Shown: positions 46,337 to 54,060, numbered from the stretch's first letter. The stretch is DNA of 54,060 nucleotides from an uncultured Schlesneria sp. (GCA_903899985.1 CAIULL010000270.1:1-54060); one strand, 5' to 3'. A program made the numbers and translations. Notes: generated from the letters alone by a model not told the origin.

Positions 46337-48535
46337 ATGTTAACTTTAGCGGAAGGCTATCGAGAGATAACGCGTTTTGCGGGCTTATCGGAAGATGGGC
46401 GTCGCCGGAAAGAGATGCTTGTCACCGCAAGAAAGCTTTCTGGACAAGATGAAAGCGCGGCATTTCTTTGGCTTTATGACGAAGAAAAAGAACATTTCCA
46501 TCTCGACTATTATCAGCCGCTCGAACCGGAACGTGAGTTGAAACGCCTTTCAATTCCATGCAAACTGCCGCAATCAGACGTCTTTGAAGAAATACGCAGG
46601 ATTACGTTCAACGAGTCTCGACTTAACGAGTGGCTCAAGTTTCGCAATCTAGGGAACAACCGGGAGGTTTTTCGCGTCACCACCGGTCAAGGCGCGTCTG
46701 GTTATATCCAAGTGGTAACACCGCAACCATTGTCGAAGGAGGCATCTGAGCTTTTGAAGGCTTTTGCGGAGGTTGTGGCAGCGCGAATTTTACGACATCG
46801 AAACAGTCGCCGATTAAAAGTCTATGAGCGTCTCACCGAATTGAGGACGTCAGCGGCAGACCCTAGGGTTGATGACCCAACCCATTGGATGCAAACTGCG
46901 GCCCAAGTGGCGCAAGAGGCGACGTCGGCAAAATTGGCATTGGCATTTCGACAAACGCCTGATCTCCGTCTGGAGGTCGTCGCTATGTGGCCCAACAATC
47001 CTACCTTACAACCGTTAATCGCAACCAGTTCGAGCCTCGTACAAAAAGTATTCGAGGGGCGACTGACGAAGCGCATTTTAGATCATTCAAGCACCCAGGA
47101 ACGACACGACACTTTTCAGACGTACCTTTACGACAAAACACTTACCGACACACTTGAGAAGATTCTGGGAGAAAATCTACGGAGTTGGATTGCAGCGGCA
47201 GTAACAAGCAACAATGAGGCAATTGCAGGAATTCTAGTCGCAAATAAAAACCCTGATGATTATATCCCTGAAGTCTTTAGTGGCACCGACAAGCGCCTTG
47301 TCGAAAACATCTGCAATGTTTTATCGCGAGGATTTGCACAGTCTCACACGACACTCGCTGTTCGACAAATCTCTGATTTTACGTCGACGAACGACCTTTC
47401 TGTCCCAGAACAACGAAAACAGCTTTTGCAACTAGTACAAAAGCTCGTTCCCGGAATTGTGGCCGGTGCAATCAGCTCACGTGTCCTCGAAGCCGAATCA
47501 CCAGACGACGAAGGCATTTGGGAACTGGGAGGCATCGAATCTGGTGCTTACAACGTCCTAGAAGCCCATATGAGTCGCCCACTTAGTTTCCGCGTCGGAG
47601 ACCCGCAACACCTACCACCCACTGGAAGTACGGGGAAGTATTTCGTCTATGATCGAGAGCTTTCGTTCGCCAATAACAGCATCACTGTCGTCCTACATCT
47701 ACTTTCGAAGCGATCGCACCTGGCGCCTTTTGAACACGACGTCCTAAAATACCTAAGCACCGACCTCGCGCAGCACATGCGGTCCGAGCAAATTTCAAAA
47801 ACTAACATTGAAAACGTCATTCAAATTCGCCACGCGTTACGCTCAGGACTACAGGGTGTCTTTCGTATTGATAATGCGTTAGAAATTTATGAGCAAATCG
47901 CCAAGAATGGAATGCAACCATCCGACTTACGTGTTCGAATCCTTCGTACATCCTTGCAATGGACAAAGCTTTTCGCAGAGCGCTGCCGAGTTCTCCTTGA
48001 AGAATCGCGTTTTTTGCTTGGAAAAATCCGCCGCGAAGAATTAAGGCTCGGAGGTGCATCGATTGTAAAGCTCGTCAAAGAAATCATCCAGTGCCTGAAA
48101 CCCGATTCAGACTATCGCAAAATCGAAGTCAATTTTCAAAACGACGTAAAACCCAACGACGAACACGTCACAATTGACCATTTTTTAATTTGGATCACCG
48201 TTTTTAATCTCATTGATAACGCAATAAAATATTCGCATCGCTACCAAACCGTTCACGTCACGCTCGAGTCAAACCCTAAAGAATGGGCGCTCCGAGTGAC
48301 GGATTTTGGCATTCATATTCGAAAATCAGACGAAGACGCTATTTTTAAAACGTTCGTCCGCAAACCCACAGGAAACGCTTCGGAAACAACTCAAGGCACC
48401 GGCCTAGGGTTGGCCGTTGTGAAACAAGTTGTCGATGCACACAAGGGTACGATCCGGGTGTCAAGCACCCCCGCTGATAAGAATCACGAAGATAAGGGTG
48501 CGACAGTAACCTTCACATTAGTAATACCCCGATAA
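46337..48535 (+). CDS. Soluble histidine kinase with three GAF-like domains, 732 aa
   Basis: No signal or membrane segment. Residues of about 1-160 ('SAAFLWLYDEEKEHFHLDYY', 'GASGYIQVVTPQPLSKEASELLKAFAEVVAARIL'), 165-335 and 350-485 look like three GAF-type sensor domains. The dimerisation helix has 'IRHALRSGLQGV', with His499 in the place of the phosphoacceptor. The ATPase domain has an N box 'FNLIDNAIKYS' (about 622-632), a slightly unusual G1 'VTDFGIHI' and a good G2 'GTGLGLAVVKQVV'. The start is ATG 46337 (TTG 46334 is adjacent). First gene of a tight operon with a receiver and a cyclase. Ligand unknown. Confidence 0.88.
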   Translation: MLTLAEGYREITRFAGLSEDGRRRKEMLVTARKLSGQDESAAFLWLYDEEKEHFHLDYYQPLEPERELKRLSIPCKLPQSDVFEEIRRITFNESRLNEWLKFRNLGNNREVFRVTTGQGASGYIQVVTPQPLSKEASELLKAFAEVVAARILRHRNSRRLKVYERLTELRTSAADPRVDDPTHWMQTAAQVAQEATSAKLALAFRQTPDLRLEVVAMWPNNPTLQPLIATSSSLVQKVFEGRLTKRILDHSSTQERHDTFQTYLYDKTLTDTLEKILGENLRSWIAAAVTSNNEAIAGILVANKNPDDYIPEVFSGTDKRLVENICNVLSRGFAQSHTTLAVRQISDFTSTNDLSVPEQRKQLLQLVQKLVPGIVAGAISSRVLEAESPDDEGIWELGGIESGAYNVLEAHMSRPLSFRVGDPQHLPPTGSTGKYFVYDRELSFANNSITVVLHLLSKRSHLAPFEHDVLKYLSTDLAQHMRSEQISKTNIENVIQIRHALRSGLQGVFRIDNALEIYEQIAKNGMQPSDLRVRILRTSLQWTKLFAERCRVLLEESRFLLGKIRREELRLGGASIVKLVKEIIQCLKPDSDYRKIEVNFQNDVKPNDEHVTIDHFLIWITVFNLIDNAIKYSHRYQTVHVTLESNPKEWALRVTDFGIHIRKSDEDAIFKTFVRKPTGNASETTQGTGLGLAVVKQVVDAHKGTIRVSSTPADKNHEDKGATVTFTLVIPR

Positions 48536-48567
48536 GTCGTTTACGGTCTTCGCCTCAGGACACTTCA

Positions 48568-49086
48568 ATGCCTCAACTGCCACAAACGGTTCGAATCATT
48601 CATTTCGACGACGAGGTGAATGCTGTTTGCTCGATCTCAAATTCATTGCTTGCGTTGTACCAGACACACCGAGGAAGTTGGATCTGTGATTCCGAAATTG
48701 ACTACACGAATTGGGTAGAAGGCTTTGTCATAAGGCCACCTGGAAAGAACAATGTTAAGGTTGTTTACACATTAACAGAGGATGAAGAATACTGCAAAAA
48801 GCTCTTATCAGCTGAAAGAGGGTCGCTTGACTTGGCGTTTTTTGATCTGATGCGGCAAGGAAAAAAAGGAATTGAGGCGATCGGTAGCAAGCTATACGAG
48901 AAGGCTAAGGAAGTTGGCTTTGAAGACGAGAGACTTTTTATCTTAACCGGGTTTCCTGGTCTGTTCGATCAATTCTTTCCGAATATCACGATTCCAGAAA
49001 CACGAAAGTTACTCAAGCCCACTTCGCCGATGGATATTGCCAGACGTATTATGACATTATTGCCCTCAGATGTTCATATTGATTGA
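48568..49086 (+). CDS. Divergent stand-alone receiver domain protein, 172 aa
   Basis: AGGA stands seven bases before the ATG. The receiver landmarks are present in order: acidic pair D14-D15 in 'IIHFDDE', likely phosphoacceptor D93 in 'LAFFDLM', T127 in 'LFILTGFP' and K150-P151 in 'LLKPTSP'. The acceptor Asp normally falls near residue 55; here about 40 residues ('RGSWICDSEIDYTNWVEG...') are inserted between the first strand and strand three. There is no output domain. It lies 32 bases after the kinase and directly abuts the cyclase, so it probably passes the signal from one to the other. Confidence 0.75.
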   Translation: MPQLPQTVRIIHFDDEVNAVCSISNSLLALYQTHRGSWICDSEIDYTNWVEGFVIRPPGKNNVKVVYTLTEDEEYCKKLLSAERGSLDLAFFDLMRQGKKGIEAIGSKLYEKAKEVGFEDERLFILTGFPGLFDQFFPNITIPETRKLLKPTSPMDIARRIMTLLPSDVHID

Positions 49087-50514
49087 GTGGCGTTGTCATA
49101 CGTGTTGTGTGTTAACAAAATAATGTGTGAAAGAGTAGGCAAGAAGGTGGATGATAAGCAACAGTTCGACTATTATCGCTTCACTTTTTTGAACGACCTG
49201 ATTGTGTCCGCGATACAGAACTTATATCGCGAGCAGTGGTCGACACACGAATACGACGTGCGATTGCGTAGTGCAATTTGTGCGACACTTGACATGATTG
49301 GCGCCACATCTTTTGTGGTTTTTCAGCGCAACAAGGCTGTCAAGCTTTACAGTGAGTCAAAACCTGGATTGTTTCGCAAGACTAAATCGCCAGAACACGA
49401 TCGTTTACTCGAATACGTAACACAACAAGTGCTCCAGGACGTTAGTCCCAGAAGGAGTGGGTCATTGGTCAATCAAAGCATTGAAGGTTTCGATGAATTC
49501 ATGCTCGCTTCCCCTCTACCTAAGGCTGATGGTACGGCGAACACGGGTGCTGACATCGGCGTTATAATTTATCGAAAAGAGGATGTTGTAAGACAATTAA
49601 AGGGTATCGAGGGCGAAAGGCAGGGCGGCCCCGAATTACTTGACCGTTACGTGACGCTGGTTAGTACAGGTTTTATCCCGATGTTACTAGACGCATTTCG
49701 TCATCGCGATCGGAGGTTCGCTTGTTTCGCGCCTAGGTTGGCTGAACGTTATTGGCACGATGCGGGAAATGCAGCTGATGTCCCAGCCGCAGCCGATGAT
49801 TCGGACAATGTTTTAACGCCACCGTGGGATCACGGTCGACTCGTAGAAACGGCGACACTGTCTGCTGATCTTCGTAAATCGACATATTGTATGGAGTTCT
49901 CAAGGACGGAAGCGGAATTTGGACGGTGGCTGGATCATTTGGTTGAGAAAATGAGATCGGTTGCGCACAAGCACGGGGGAGTATTTGACAAGTTCACTGG
50001 CGACGGCGCGTTGGTTCATTTCTTAGATCATGAATGCCTAACTCTTTACGGCAAGAAGGCTGTCGACGCAGCATTAGACTGCGCTGCAGACATGCATCGC
50101 GCGATTGAGATCCATATGAAGAACCTGCGCGTGTTCCTTCATCATGATTCTCCGTTGTTTGGTGCGGGAATCGCGATCGATGTCGGAAAAGCGTTTTGGT
50201 CCTTTGATCATCGAGACAATCCAATCGTCGTCGGTAAAGGGGTCGTCGGCGCTTGTCGTGTTGGTGACAAAGCCCCACGTCAAAAAATTCGTATGACAAA
50301 CCTGGCATACCAAGATTTATCCGCAGAAAAGAAAAATGTGATTCGGGGTGTTTTGAAAAGAAGGTCCTTGGCCACAAAGGAAGCTTCGGACGCATTGGAG
50401 CTTGAGTGTTGGGAGATTTCCGTTAAAAACGAGCTAAATCTCGGATACGGCTTGGGTGAAATGAAAAAGCTTTGCGATGAAATTCGGGATCGTTATGTAG
50501 ACGGTGCAGATTAA
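49087..50514 (+). CDS. Class III nucleotidyl cyclase with N-terminal GAF-like domain, 475 aa
   Basis: The start is GTG, immediately after the receiver stop (TGA-GTG); an ATG at 49123 is possible. Residues of about 45-215 ('ICATLDMIGATSFVVFQRNKAVKLYSES', 'GADIGVIIYRKE') resemble a GAF sensor. The cyclase domain has the first metal Asp D261 in 'TATLSADLRKST' and the second, D306, in 'KFTGDGALVHF', with K302 in the position that favours adenine. The late segment 'VVGKGVVGACRV' keeps Arg391 but has Val387 where the transition-state Asn is expected. It makes a cyclic nucleotide if active; which one is open. A weak stem (TAACGCT/AGCGTTA, 50512-50533) overlaps the stop. Confidence 0.82.
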   Translation: MALSYVLCVNKIMCERVGKKVDDKQQFDYYRFTFLNDLIVSAIQNLYREQWSTHEYDVRLRSAICATLDMIGATSFVVFQRNKAVKLYSESKPGLFRKTKSPEHDRLLEYVTQQVLQDVSPRRSGSLVNQSIEGFDEFMLASPLPKADGTANTGADIGVIIYRKEDVVRQLKGIEGERQGGPELLDRYVTLVSTGFIPMLLDAFRHRDRRFACFAPRLAERYWHDAGNAADVPAAADDSDNVLTPPWDHGRLVETATLSADLRKSTYCMEFSRTEAEFGRWLDHLVEKMRSVAHKHGGVFDKFTGDGALVHFLDHECLTLYGKKAVDAALDCAADMHRAIEIHMKNLRVFLHHDSPLFGAGIAIDVGKAFWSFDHRDNPIVVGKGVVGACRVGDKAPRQKIRMTNLAYQDLSAEKKNVIRGVLKRRSLATKEASDALELECWEISVKNELNLGYGLGEMKKLCDEIRDRYVDGAD

Positions 50515-51313
50515 CGCTCGCATAATAGCGTTAGGTCAGCGGCGAATCTGATTGACGATTAAGATCGTCAAACTCATGTTCTGGTTGCCAACGTCTCGAC
50601 GGCGCTGGAGCAGGTTTCGTTTCCGTCTCGCTGAAGAATTTCGCCAACTTTGCCTGACTTTTTACCAAATGAACACACGGTTCAACTGAATTCACATCGC
50701 AAATTACGAACGGAAGCATTCTTCCCATTCTCGACATTGTCCAAATCAGTTTAAGAAATCAACTTTTTTGCAGTCGCCTCGGACACTTCGGCGGATCGCG
50801 GCGTGTCTGCTGGAATGCAAATGGCGGAAGCGTAACTCCCGCCACTCGACAAACTAAACGTTCTAGAAATGTAAGTGTCTAAAGTTTCCGCCAATACACA
50901 CCTTTACACGCCGATCGGATAGGCGGAAACGTGCACCCAATTCGCATTGGAATACTCATTTCTTCCCAAGTCGGTGGGGGAAAGTGTCCGCCGTTGGTGT
51001 AGGATTCGAAAACCCACACTCCTGGCGCCGGGCAATGTTGCCCTGTTTTCATTACGCGATGCATCATGCAACCTCGCGGAGTCACTCACGGCTTCTCCAA
51101 TACCGACACCAGCCACTGAATATTGTAAAGGATTCCCAGAGTGTCGGTAGCGGTTGGTAACGGCACCAATTTCGCGGTTTGAATGGAGCCAGTTGGCGAG
51201 TTGCGAGATGAGTGTTGGTTGCGGTTTGACGTTTGAATGGGTTGCATGAGGATAAAGGGACGTGGTCGGTGATTGGTGGGGTGTTTGATTGTCTGCTGAG
51301 TGGTCGGCTCGCG
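50515..51313. other. Region beyond the cyclase, possible IS21-type end repeats
   Basis: Direct repeats AAAGTTTCCGCC (50881) and AAAGTGTCCGCC (50981) lie exactly 100 bases apart. A GTTTCCGCC / GGCGGAAAC inverted pair is at 50884-50892 and 50922-50930, and CGGACACTTCGGCGG occurs near 50780. Such repeated blocks are typical of the ends of IS21-type elements, and an istB gene lies next to them, but no full element is present. Open frames at 50904-51455 (-) are repeat-rich and not credible. Confidence 0.4.
50531..50737 (-). CDS. Possible small hypothetical protein, 68 aa
   Basis: Residues 'LPFVICDVNSVEPCVHLVKSQAKLAKFFSETETKP' have a coherent amphipathic look, and a Pro/Arg-rich tail ends 'DLNRQSDSPLT'. 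No ribosome binding site is clear, and no family is recognised. It ends 17 bases from the cyclase stop, on the opposite strand. It may be a chance frame. Confidence 0.25.
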   Translation of the reverse strand: MSRMGRMLPFVICDVNSVEPCVHLVKSQAKLAKFFSETETKPAPAPSRRWQPEHEFDDLNRQSDSPLT

Positions 51314-52132
51314 TCATTTGATGGTTGGCGGTTTTAAGGGTTGAGCCCGGTGGGCTCGATACGATTGACCCGTGATTTTGACGATGATCGCCCCGTCGAC
51401 CATGCGATCCGTGAGTGCCATTGCCAAGGGGGCGTCGCCGAGATATTCGGCCCAAGTCTTGAAGTCGATATTTGTGATGAGAGCGGTCGATCGCTGCTGG
51501 CTGCGAGCGTCGATGACCTTATAGAGCAGGCTGGCCGCTTGCGGCGATTCTTGGCGTTCCAGGCGGTCGAAACCGAATTCGTCGATGATCAACAGGTCGA
51601 AGCCAGCGTATTCCCGCAAGCACGACGGTAACGTCTGGTCGGCGAGCGAGGCCCGCAATTCCTCCAACAGTTCGGCGCTGGTCGTGTAGCGGACTCGCCA
51701 TCCCAGCACGCAGGCTTGATGTCCGATCGCCTGGGCGAGATGACTTTTACCCACGCCACTTTGTCCCACCAGAACGAGGTTTTCCCGCCGACGGATGAAT
51801 TCACAGGTGGCCAGGGTTTCCACCTGCGTGCGGTCGATGGCCTTCGCGTTGAACAGCCAGTCGAATGTTGCGAGCGTCTTTGACTCCTTGAATCGGGCTT
51901 CCCGCACGCGGTACGCGATGCTGCGCTCGCGGCGCTGGGCCGCCTGTTCGCCAATGAGTTGATGCAGGAACGCCAGATGAGAGAGGCCATCCCGTTCCGC
52001 CTGGGCGACCACCGCGTCGAAGGCTTCCGGCCGAATCGGGACTTTCAGCGTCGCAAAGTCGGCCAGAATCTGTTCTCGCCGATCCTCAGAACGGGCATTC
52101 TTCAACGGGGGGGACCCCTTCGGGGGGCTCAT
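51314..52132 (-). CDS. istB: IS21-type helper ATPase IstB, orphan
   Basis: 272 aa from the ATG at 52132; the open frame extends upstream but without homology. A short N-terminal helical domain is followed by the AAA+ core: Walker A 'LVGQSGVGKSHLAQAIG' (about 111-127), Walker B 'DLLIIDEFGFD', sensor 1 'STALITNIDFKTWAEYLGD' and 'LTDRMVDGAIIVKITG'. IstB delivers target DNA for the transposase IstA, which normally lies just upstream. Between 52132 and the window end no istA frame exists, so the element is incomplete or its istA was lost. Confidence 0.9.
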   Translation of the reverse strand: MSPPKGSPPLKNARSEDRREQILADFATLKVPIRPEAFDAVVAQAERDGLSHLAFLHQLIGEQAAQRRERSIAYRVREARFKESKTLATFDWLFNAKAIDRTQVETLATCEFIRRRENLVLVGQSGVGKSHLAQAIGHQACVLGWRVRYTTSAELLEELRASLADQTLPSCLREYAGFDLLIIDEFGFDRLERQESPQAASLLYKVIDARSQQRSTALITNIDFKTWAEYLGDAPLAMALTDRMVDGAIIVKITGQSYRAHRAQPLKPPTIK

Positions 52133-52826
52133 CTTTGCGGGACTTGCCTTGCGATCCGCTTGAGGGTCGAAGAAAAGGGGATAAGTCCAATTAAACGTTA
52201 ATAACGGGCGTTTTCTTGGAATATCCGCGTTGGCATGCCACGAACAGCGCGCCAAGCGTCGAGTCCTTGGGGACACCGCTTTTTCGGTGTCGAGAAAACC
52301 TCTTTCTGCCAGGTAAGACGCACGCCGGGAGCAAATTCGTTTCCCTCGCTCCAACGAAACAATGACGTGCTAACCTAAATCGCCGAGAGGAATTGTTGAG
52401 CGCGCGACAAGAAAGTCGGAAAGCCCTTTCACCCTGCCCTCTCCCCGGAAGCCGGGGCGAGGTGAATGGATTGAGTGCCCGACAATTTGTACCAGAATCG
52501 TTGCCGGTCATTCTGAAAATGCGGACGACGTTTGTGTTGGAAGAATCTTTCCGGAAACTCTTTGAATGAATTCGTCGCCTCGTTGTCGGTCGGGTGGCAT
52601 TTCGTCAAATTCACGGATTATTTCAGGCAATCACTTCCTCAAGCCGATCTCGAAACGCCTTGAAACTCGACATCTTGATTCTGTTAATGTCGAACGACTG
52701 CTGGAGTTTTTCAGACAACAATTCTGGTGTCACCTGATCACCCAGCACCTCACTCAGTTCCCCCTTCAGCGAGTTGGGGGAATTGTCGCTTCCAGAGCGG
52801 TCTTCCAACGCCTGACATCCCTGGTA
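52133..52826. other. Non-coding debris upstream of istB
   Basis: Minus-strand frames at 52191-52511 and 52623-52964 read through repeat-like DNA. One such unit is CCCCGG-AAG-CCGGGG (52443-52457) inside a 'cctctccccggaagccggggcgaggtg' type word that is widely repeated in bacterial genomes. The stretch 52623-52826 encodes 'LSEKLQQSFDINRIKMSSFKAFRDRLEEVIA' on the minus strand, which may be the tail of a lost gene. I see no intact gene. Confidence 0.45.
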
Positions 52827-53016
52827 GCCAACTCTGCTAGGATTTTCAAAATGGGACTGATGAGACGTGCCACTGCATCGGAGTCTTCTCCGACGCAGTG
52901 TCTTCGAATCGAAAACTCGCGGCTGAAGGCCACTGAGTGACCGAAGAAGGTCATTCAGTGGCATAAGATTTTGTTCGAACCTTTGTTTTCCTGAAGAAAA
53001 TTGTTCACGGCGTTGC
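52827..53016 (+). mobile_element. 192-bp element family, copy B (about 190 bp)
   Basis: The sequence from GGATTTTCAAAATGGGACTG to TTCACGGCGTTGC aligns with copy A across its full length with scattered differences and small indels. The right end ACGGCGTTGC is kept; the left end is altered (GCCAACTCTGCTAGG). Hairpin 1 (52871-52900) is identical to copy A. Hairpin 2 (52931-52960) is CACTGAGTGACC-GAAGAA-GGTCATTCAGTG, where a T-A pair of copy A has become C-G. No clear target duplication is left, so this copy is older or rearranged. Confidence 0.78.
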
Positions 53017-53018
53017 CT

Positions 53019-53165
53019 CTAAGGGTTTCGCTCAACGTATCGGCAGACTCTCAGAAAATGATCGTCGTTCTGGATCTGGAACCAGCGCGAGGTAAATCCA
53101 ACCACGTGCTGCGGCTCGTTTCGGTTGAGCCATGCTGGCCGTTGGATAATGAGGTTAAGCACAAT
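53019..53165 (-). pseudogene. Fragment of a REP-associated (Y1-type) transposase
   Basis: The minus strand reads 'QHVVGFTSRWFQIQNDDHFLRVCRYVERNP' and stops. The segment 'DDHFLRVCRYVERNP' is the characteristic C-terminal element of REP-associated tyrosine transposases, where it is preceded by a 'GHVWQGRFKSFPIQ'-like strand, recognisable here in altered form. The catalytic His-x-His and Tyr parts are missing. It breaks off three bases before element copy B. Identification rests on motif recall over about 30 residues. Confidence 0.5.
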
Positions 53166-53176
53166 CCTTTTTCCGT

Positions 53177-53644
53177 TCACCAATAGATCGGCAAGCAGTG
53201 CAACAATGTATTGAGCCGATTTCTGGCCGAAGAAATCGCGATAGGCTCGGGCGGGTCCATGTCGTCGCGCTCGTGTACCAGGCAATTCCGATACTCGCGG
53301 GCTTCATGCACCTCGTCGCGGGTCGTCGCGGCGATCGCGCGGCCCTGCCTGATACCCGCAGTCCAATTGACGAGGTCAATCGCGCTGATTCGGTCGTCCG
53401 CGATTCCAGTGAGTTTACGGCGATAAGAACGGAGGGCCGTTTCAAACTCCGCCCACATCCGGATCAAGTAGGTCGATTCGACATTTTCAATGGCTTTAAC
53501 GAGGTCACGAGGTGACGTCTGGAAGGGCAGGACGACACGCTTCCCTTCGACGGCTTGCTGATAGTGGTCGATCGCTGCGGTAATTACGTTGCATTCCCGT
53601 TCCGCCCCCTTGACACGGTCGATGAAGGCTTGACGTTCAGCCAT
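53177..53644 (-). CDS. HEPN domain protein with R-x4-H motif, 155 aa
   Basis: An all-helical protein from the ATG at 53644. Near the C-terminus 'EAREYRNCLVHERDD' contains R119-N120-x3-H124, the RN-x3-H form of the R-x4-6-H catalytic motif of HEPN ribonucleases. Upstream helices 'LVKAIENVESTYLIRMWAEFETALRSYRRK' suit the fold (MAE_28990/RiboL-PSP-type HEPN are candidates). Such proteins often act as toxins or abortive-infection effectors. The start overlaps the preceding gene by eight bases, so the two are coupled; that partner could be its antitoxin or sensor, which is inference. Confidence 0.75.
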   Translation of the reverse strand: MAERQAFIDRVKGAERECNVITAAIDHYQQAVEGKRVVLPFQTSPRDLVKAIENVESTYLIRMWAEFETALRSYRRKLTGIADDRISAIDLVNWTAGIRQGRAIAATTRDEVHEAREYRNCLVHERDDMDPPEPIAISSARNRLNTLLHCLPIYW

Positions 53645-54060
53645 TAGCAGCCATTCCCTCAAGCGTCGCGATGATAGCCTCATGCGAGTAAGGTCGTGAC
53701 TTCATCTCGGTGACGCTCTCCTTGGCCATCGGATTCGGACGTTCTGCGGCGTGCAACATCCATTGTCCCCCCTCGAAGTAGAGACTAACGATGTCGTCGT
53801 AAGCGGGTGCCAAATACAAGTCGACTGCTCCTTCGGCACCTGGAACGAATCGCGCCACCGGGTTTAGGACAACCTCGATGGTGTCCTTCTCCATCAGCAA
53901 GACCGGCACTTTATAACTACCGAGTTCCCGTTCGGTGATCGTTTTGTCGATCCTTCGAGTCCGCCATCCAGACCCTTCGGCCGAATTCTTGATCGCGTCG
54001 ATCAGGTTTGACAGACGACTTATCCATTCCTTCTTTACAGCTTCGATTTCGTTCGCTGAC
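53637..54060 (-). CDS. Partial hypothetical protein, partner of the HEPN gene
   Basis: The frame is open to the window edge, so the N-terminus is missing; at least 140 residues are present. A GTG at 53909 is not a convincing start because coding-like sequence continues upstream ('EIEAVKKEWISRLSNLIDAIKNSAEGSGWRTRRIDKTI'). The visible part is followed by a beta-rich domain 'VPVLLMEKDTIEVVLNPVARFVPGAEGAVDLYLAPAYDDIVSLYF' and ends 'ATLEGMAANG'. I do not recognise it. It overlaps the HEPN gene by eight bases. Confidence 0.75.
   Translation of the reverse strand, partial: SANEIEAVKKEWISRLSNLIDAIKNSAEGSGWRTRRIDKTITERELGSYKVPVLLMEKDTIEVVLNPVARFVPGAEGAVDLYLAPAYDDIVSLYFEGGQWMLHAAERPNPMAKESVTEMKSRPYSHEAIIATLEGMAANG

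Noticed and set aside
49087-50514. Assignment of the cyclase operon as a known Pycsar or CBASS system
   Set aside because: No CD-NTase is present, no effector gene (TIR, TM or cyclic-nucleotide-binding) is adjacent, and a histidine kinase plus receiver is not part of either known system.
50904-51455. 183-codon minus-strand frame
   Set aside because: It spans IS21-like end repeats and the end of istB; composition is Asn/His/Ser-rich and no domain is visible.
1-54060. tRNA, rRNA and CRISPR arrays
   Set aside because: No cloverleaf-like T-arm words with matching acceptor stems, no rRNA-like sequence and no regularly spaced repeats were seen by eye; a covariance-model scan would be more sensitive.

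Overview
The window looks like a planctomycete chromosome segment. It carries three copies of the planctomycete-specific pair of a DUF1549/DUF1553 protein (two with an N-terminal planctomycete cytochrome c domain) followed by a DUF1501 protein. It also has a TIGR03067-type secreted protein, an H4MPT-linked C1 gene (MfnF-like), many Tat or Sec exported proteins with long N-termini, and dispersed palindromic repeats. No rRNA, tRNA or CRISPR was seen. The species cannot be named from the sequence. || LEFT, 1-12.3 kb: a small ORF with a terminator, a secreted protein with three LTxxQ-type repeats, a UspA protein, the first cytochrome/DUF1549/DUF1553-DUF1501 operon, a lipoprotein, a Tat-exported enolase-superfamily protein and a TIGR03067-like protein. 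|| CORE, 12.3-27.7 kb: orphan hypF, a DEAD-box RNA helicase with a clear terminator, a phytanoyl-CoA dioxygenase, the MfnF-like protein, a secreted protein overlapping a DUF692 iron enzyme, and then a methionine-cycle block. In that block ahcY is divergent from metF, and metF overlaps rlmN. A Tat-exported double alpha/beta-hydrolase and a DUF2007 membrane protein follow. || DEGRADATIVE BLOCK, 27.8-43.1 kb: two further DUF1549/DUF1553-DUF1501 operons on the minus strand, a 4-TM protein, an SGNH-type secreted protein, two secreted esterases and a chimeric gene remnant. Two families of inverted-repeat elements (called P and R here) lie as direct repeats around one esterase. || ACCESSORY REGION, 43-54 kb: this differs from the rest. 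It contains a three-gene cassette with a HEPN-like protein, and a parDE-type toxin-antitoxin locus whose toxin is split by a 192-bp mobile element with target-site duplication. It also holds a tight three-gene operon (GAF-GAF-GAF histidine kinase, divergent receiver, class III nucleotidyl cyclase), an orphan istB, a second copy of the 192-bp element beside a degraded REP-type transposase, and a HEPN (R-x4-H) gene with a partner that runs off the window. || The best candidates for something undescribed are the kinase/receiver/cyclase operon, the HEPN cassettes, and the 192-bp element with two hairpins, one showing a compensatory base change between copies.
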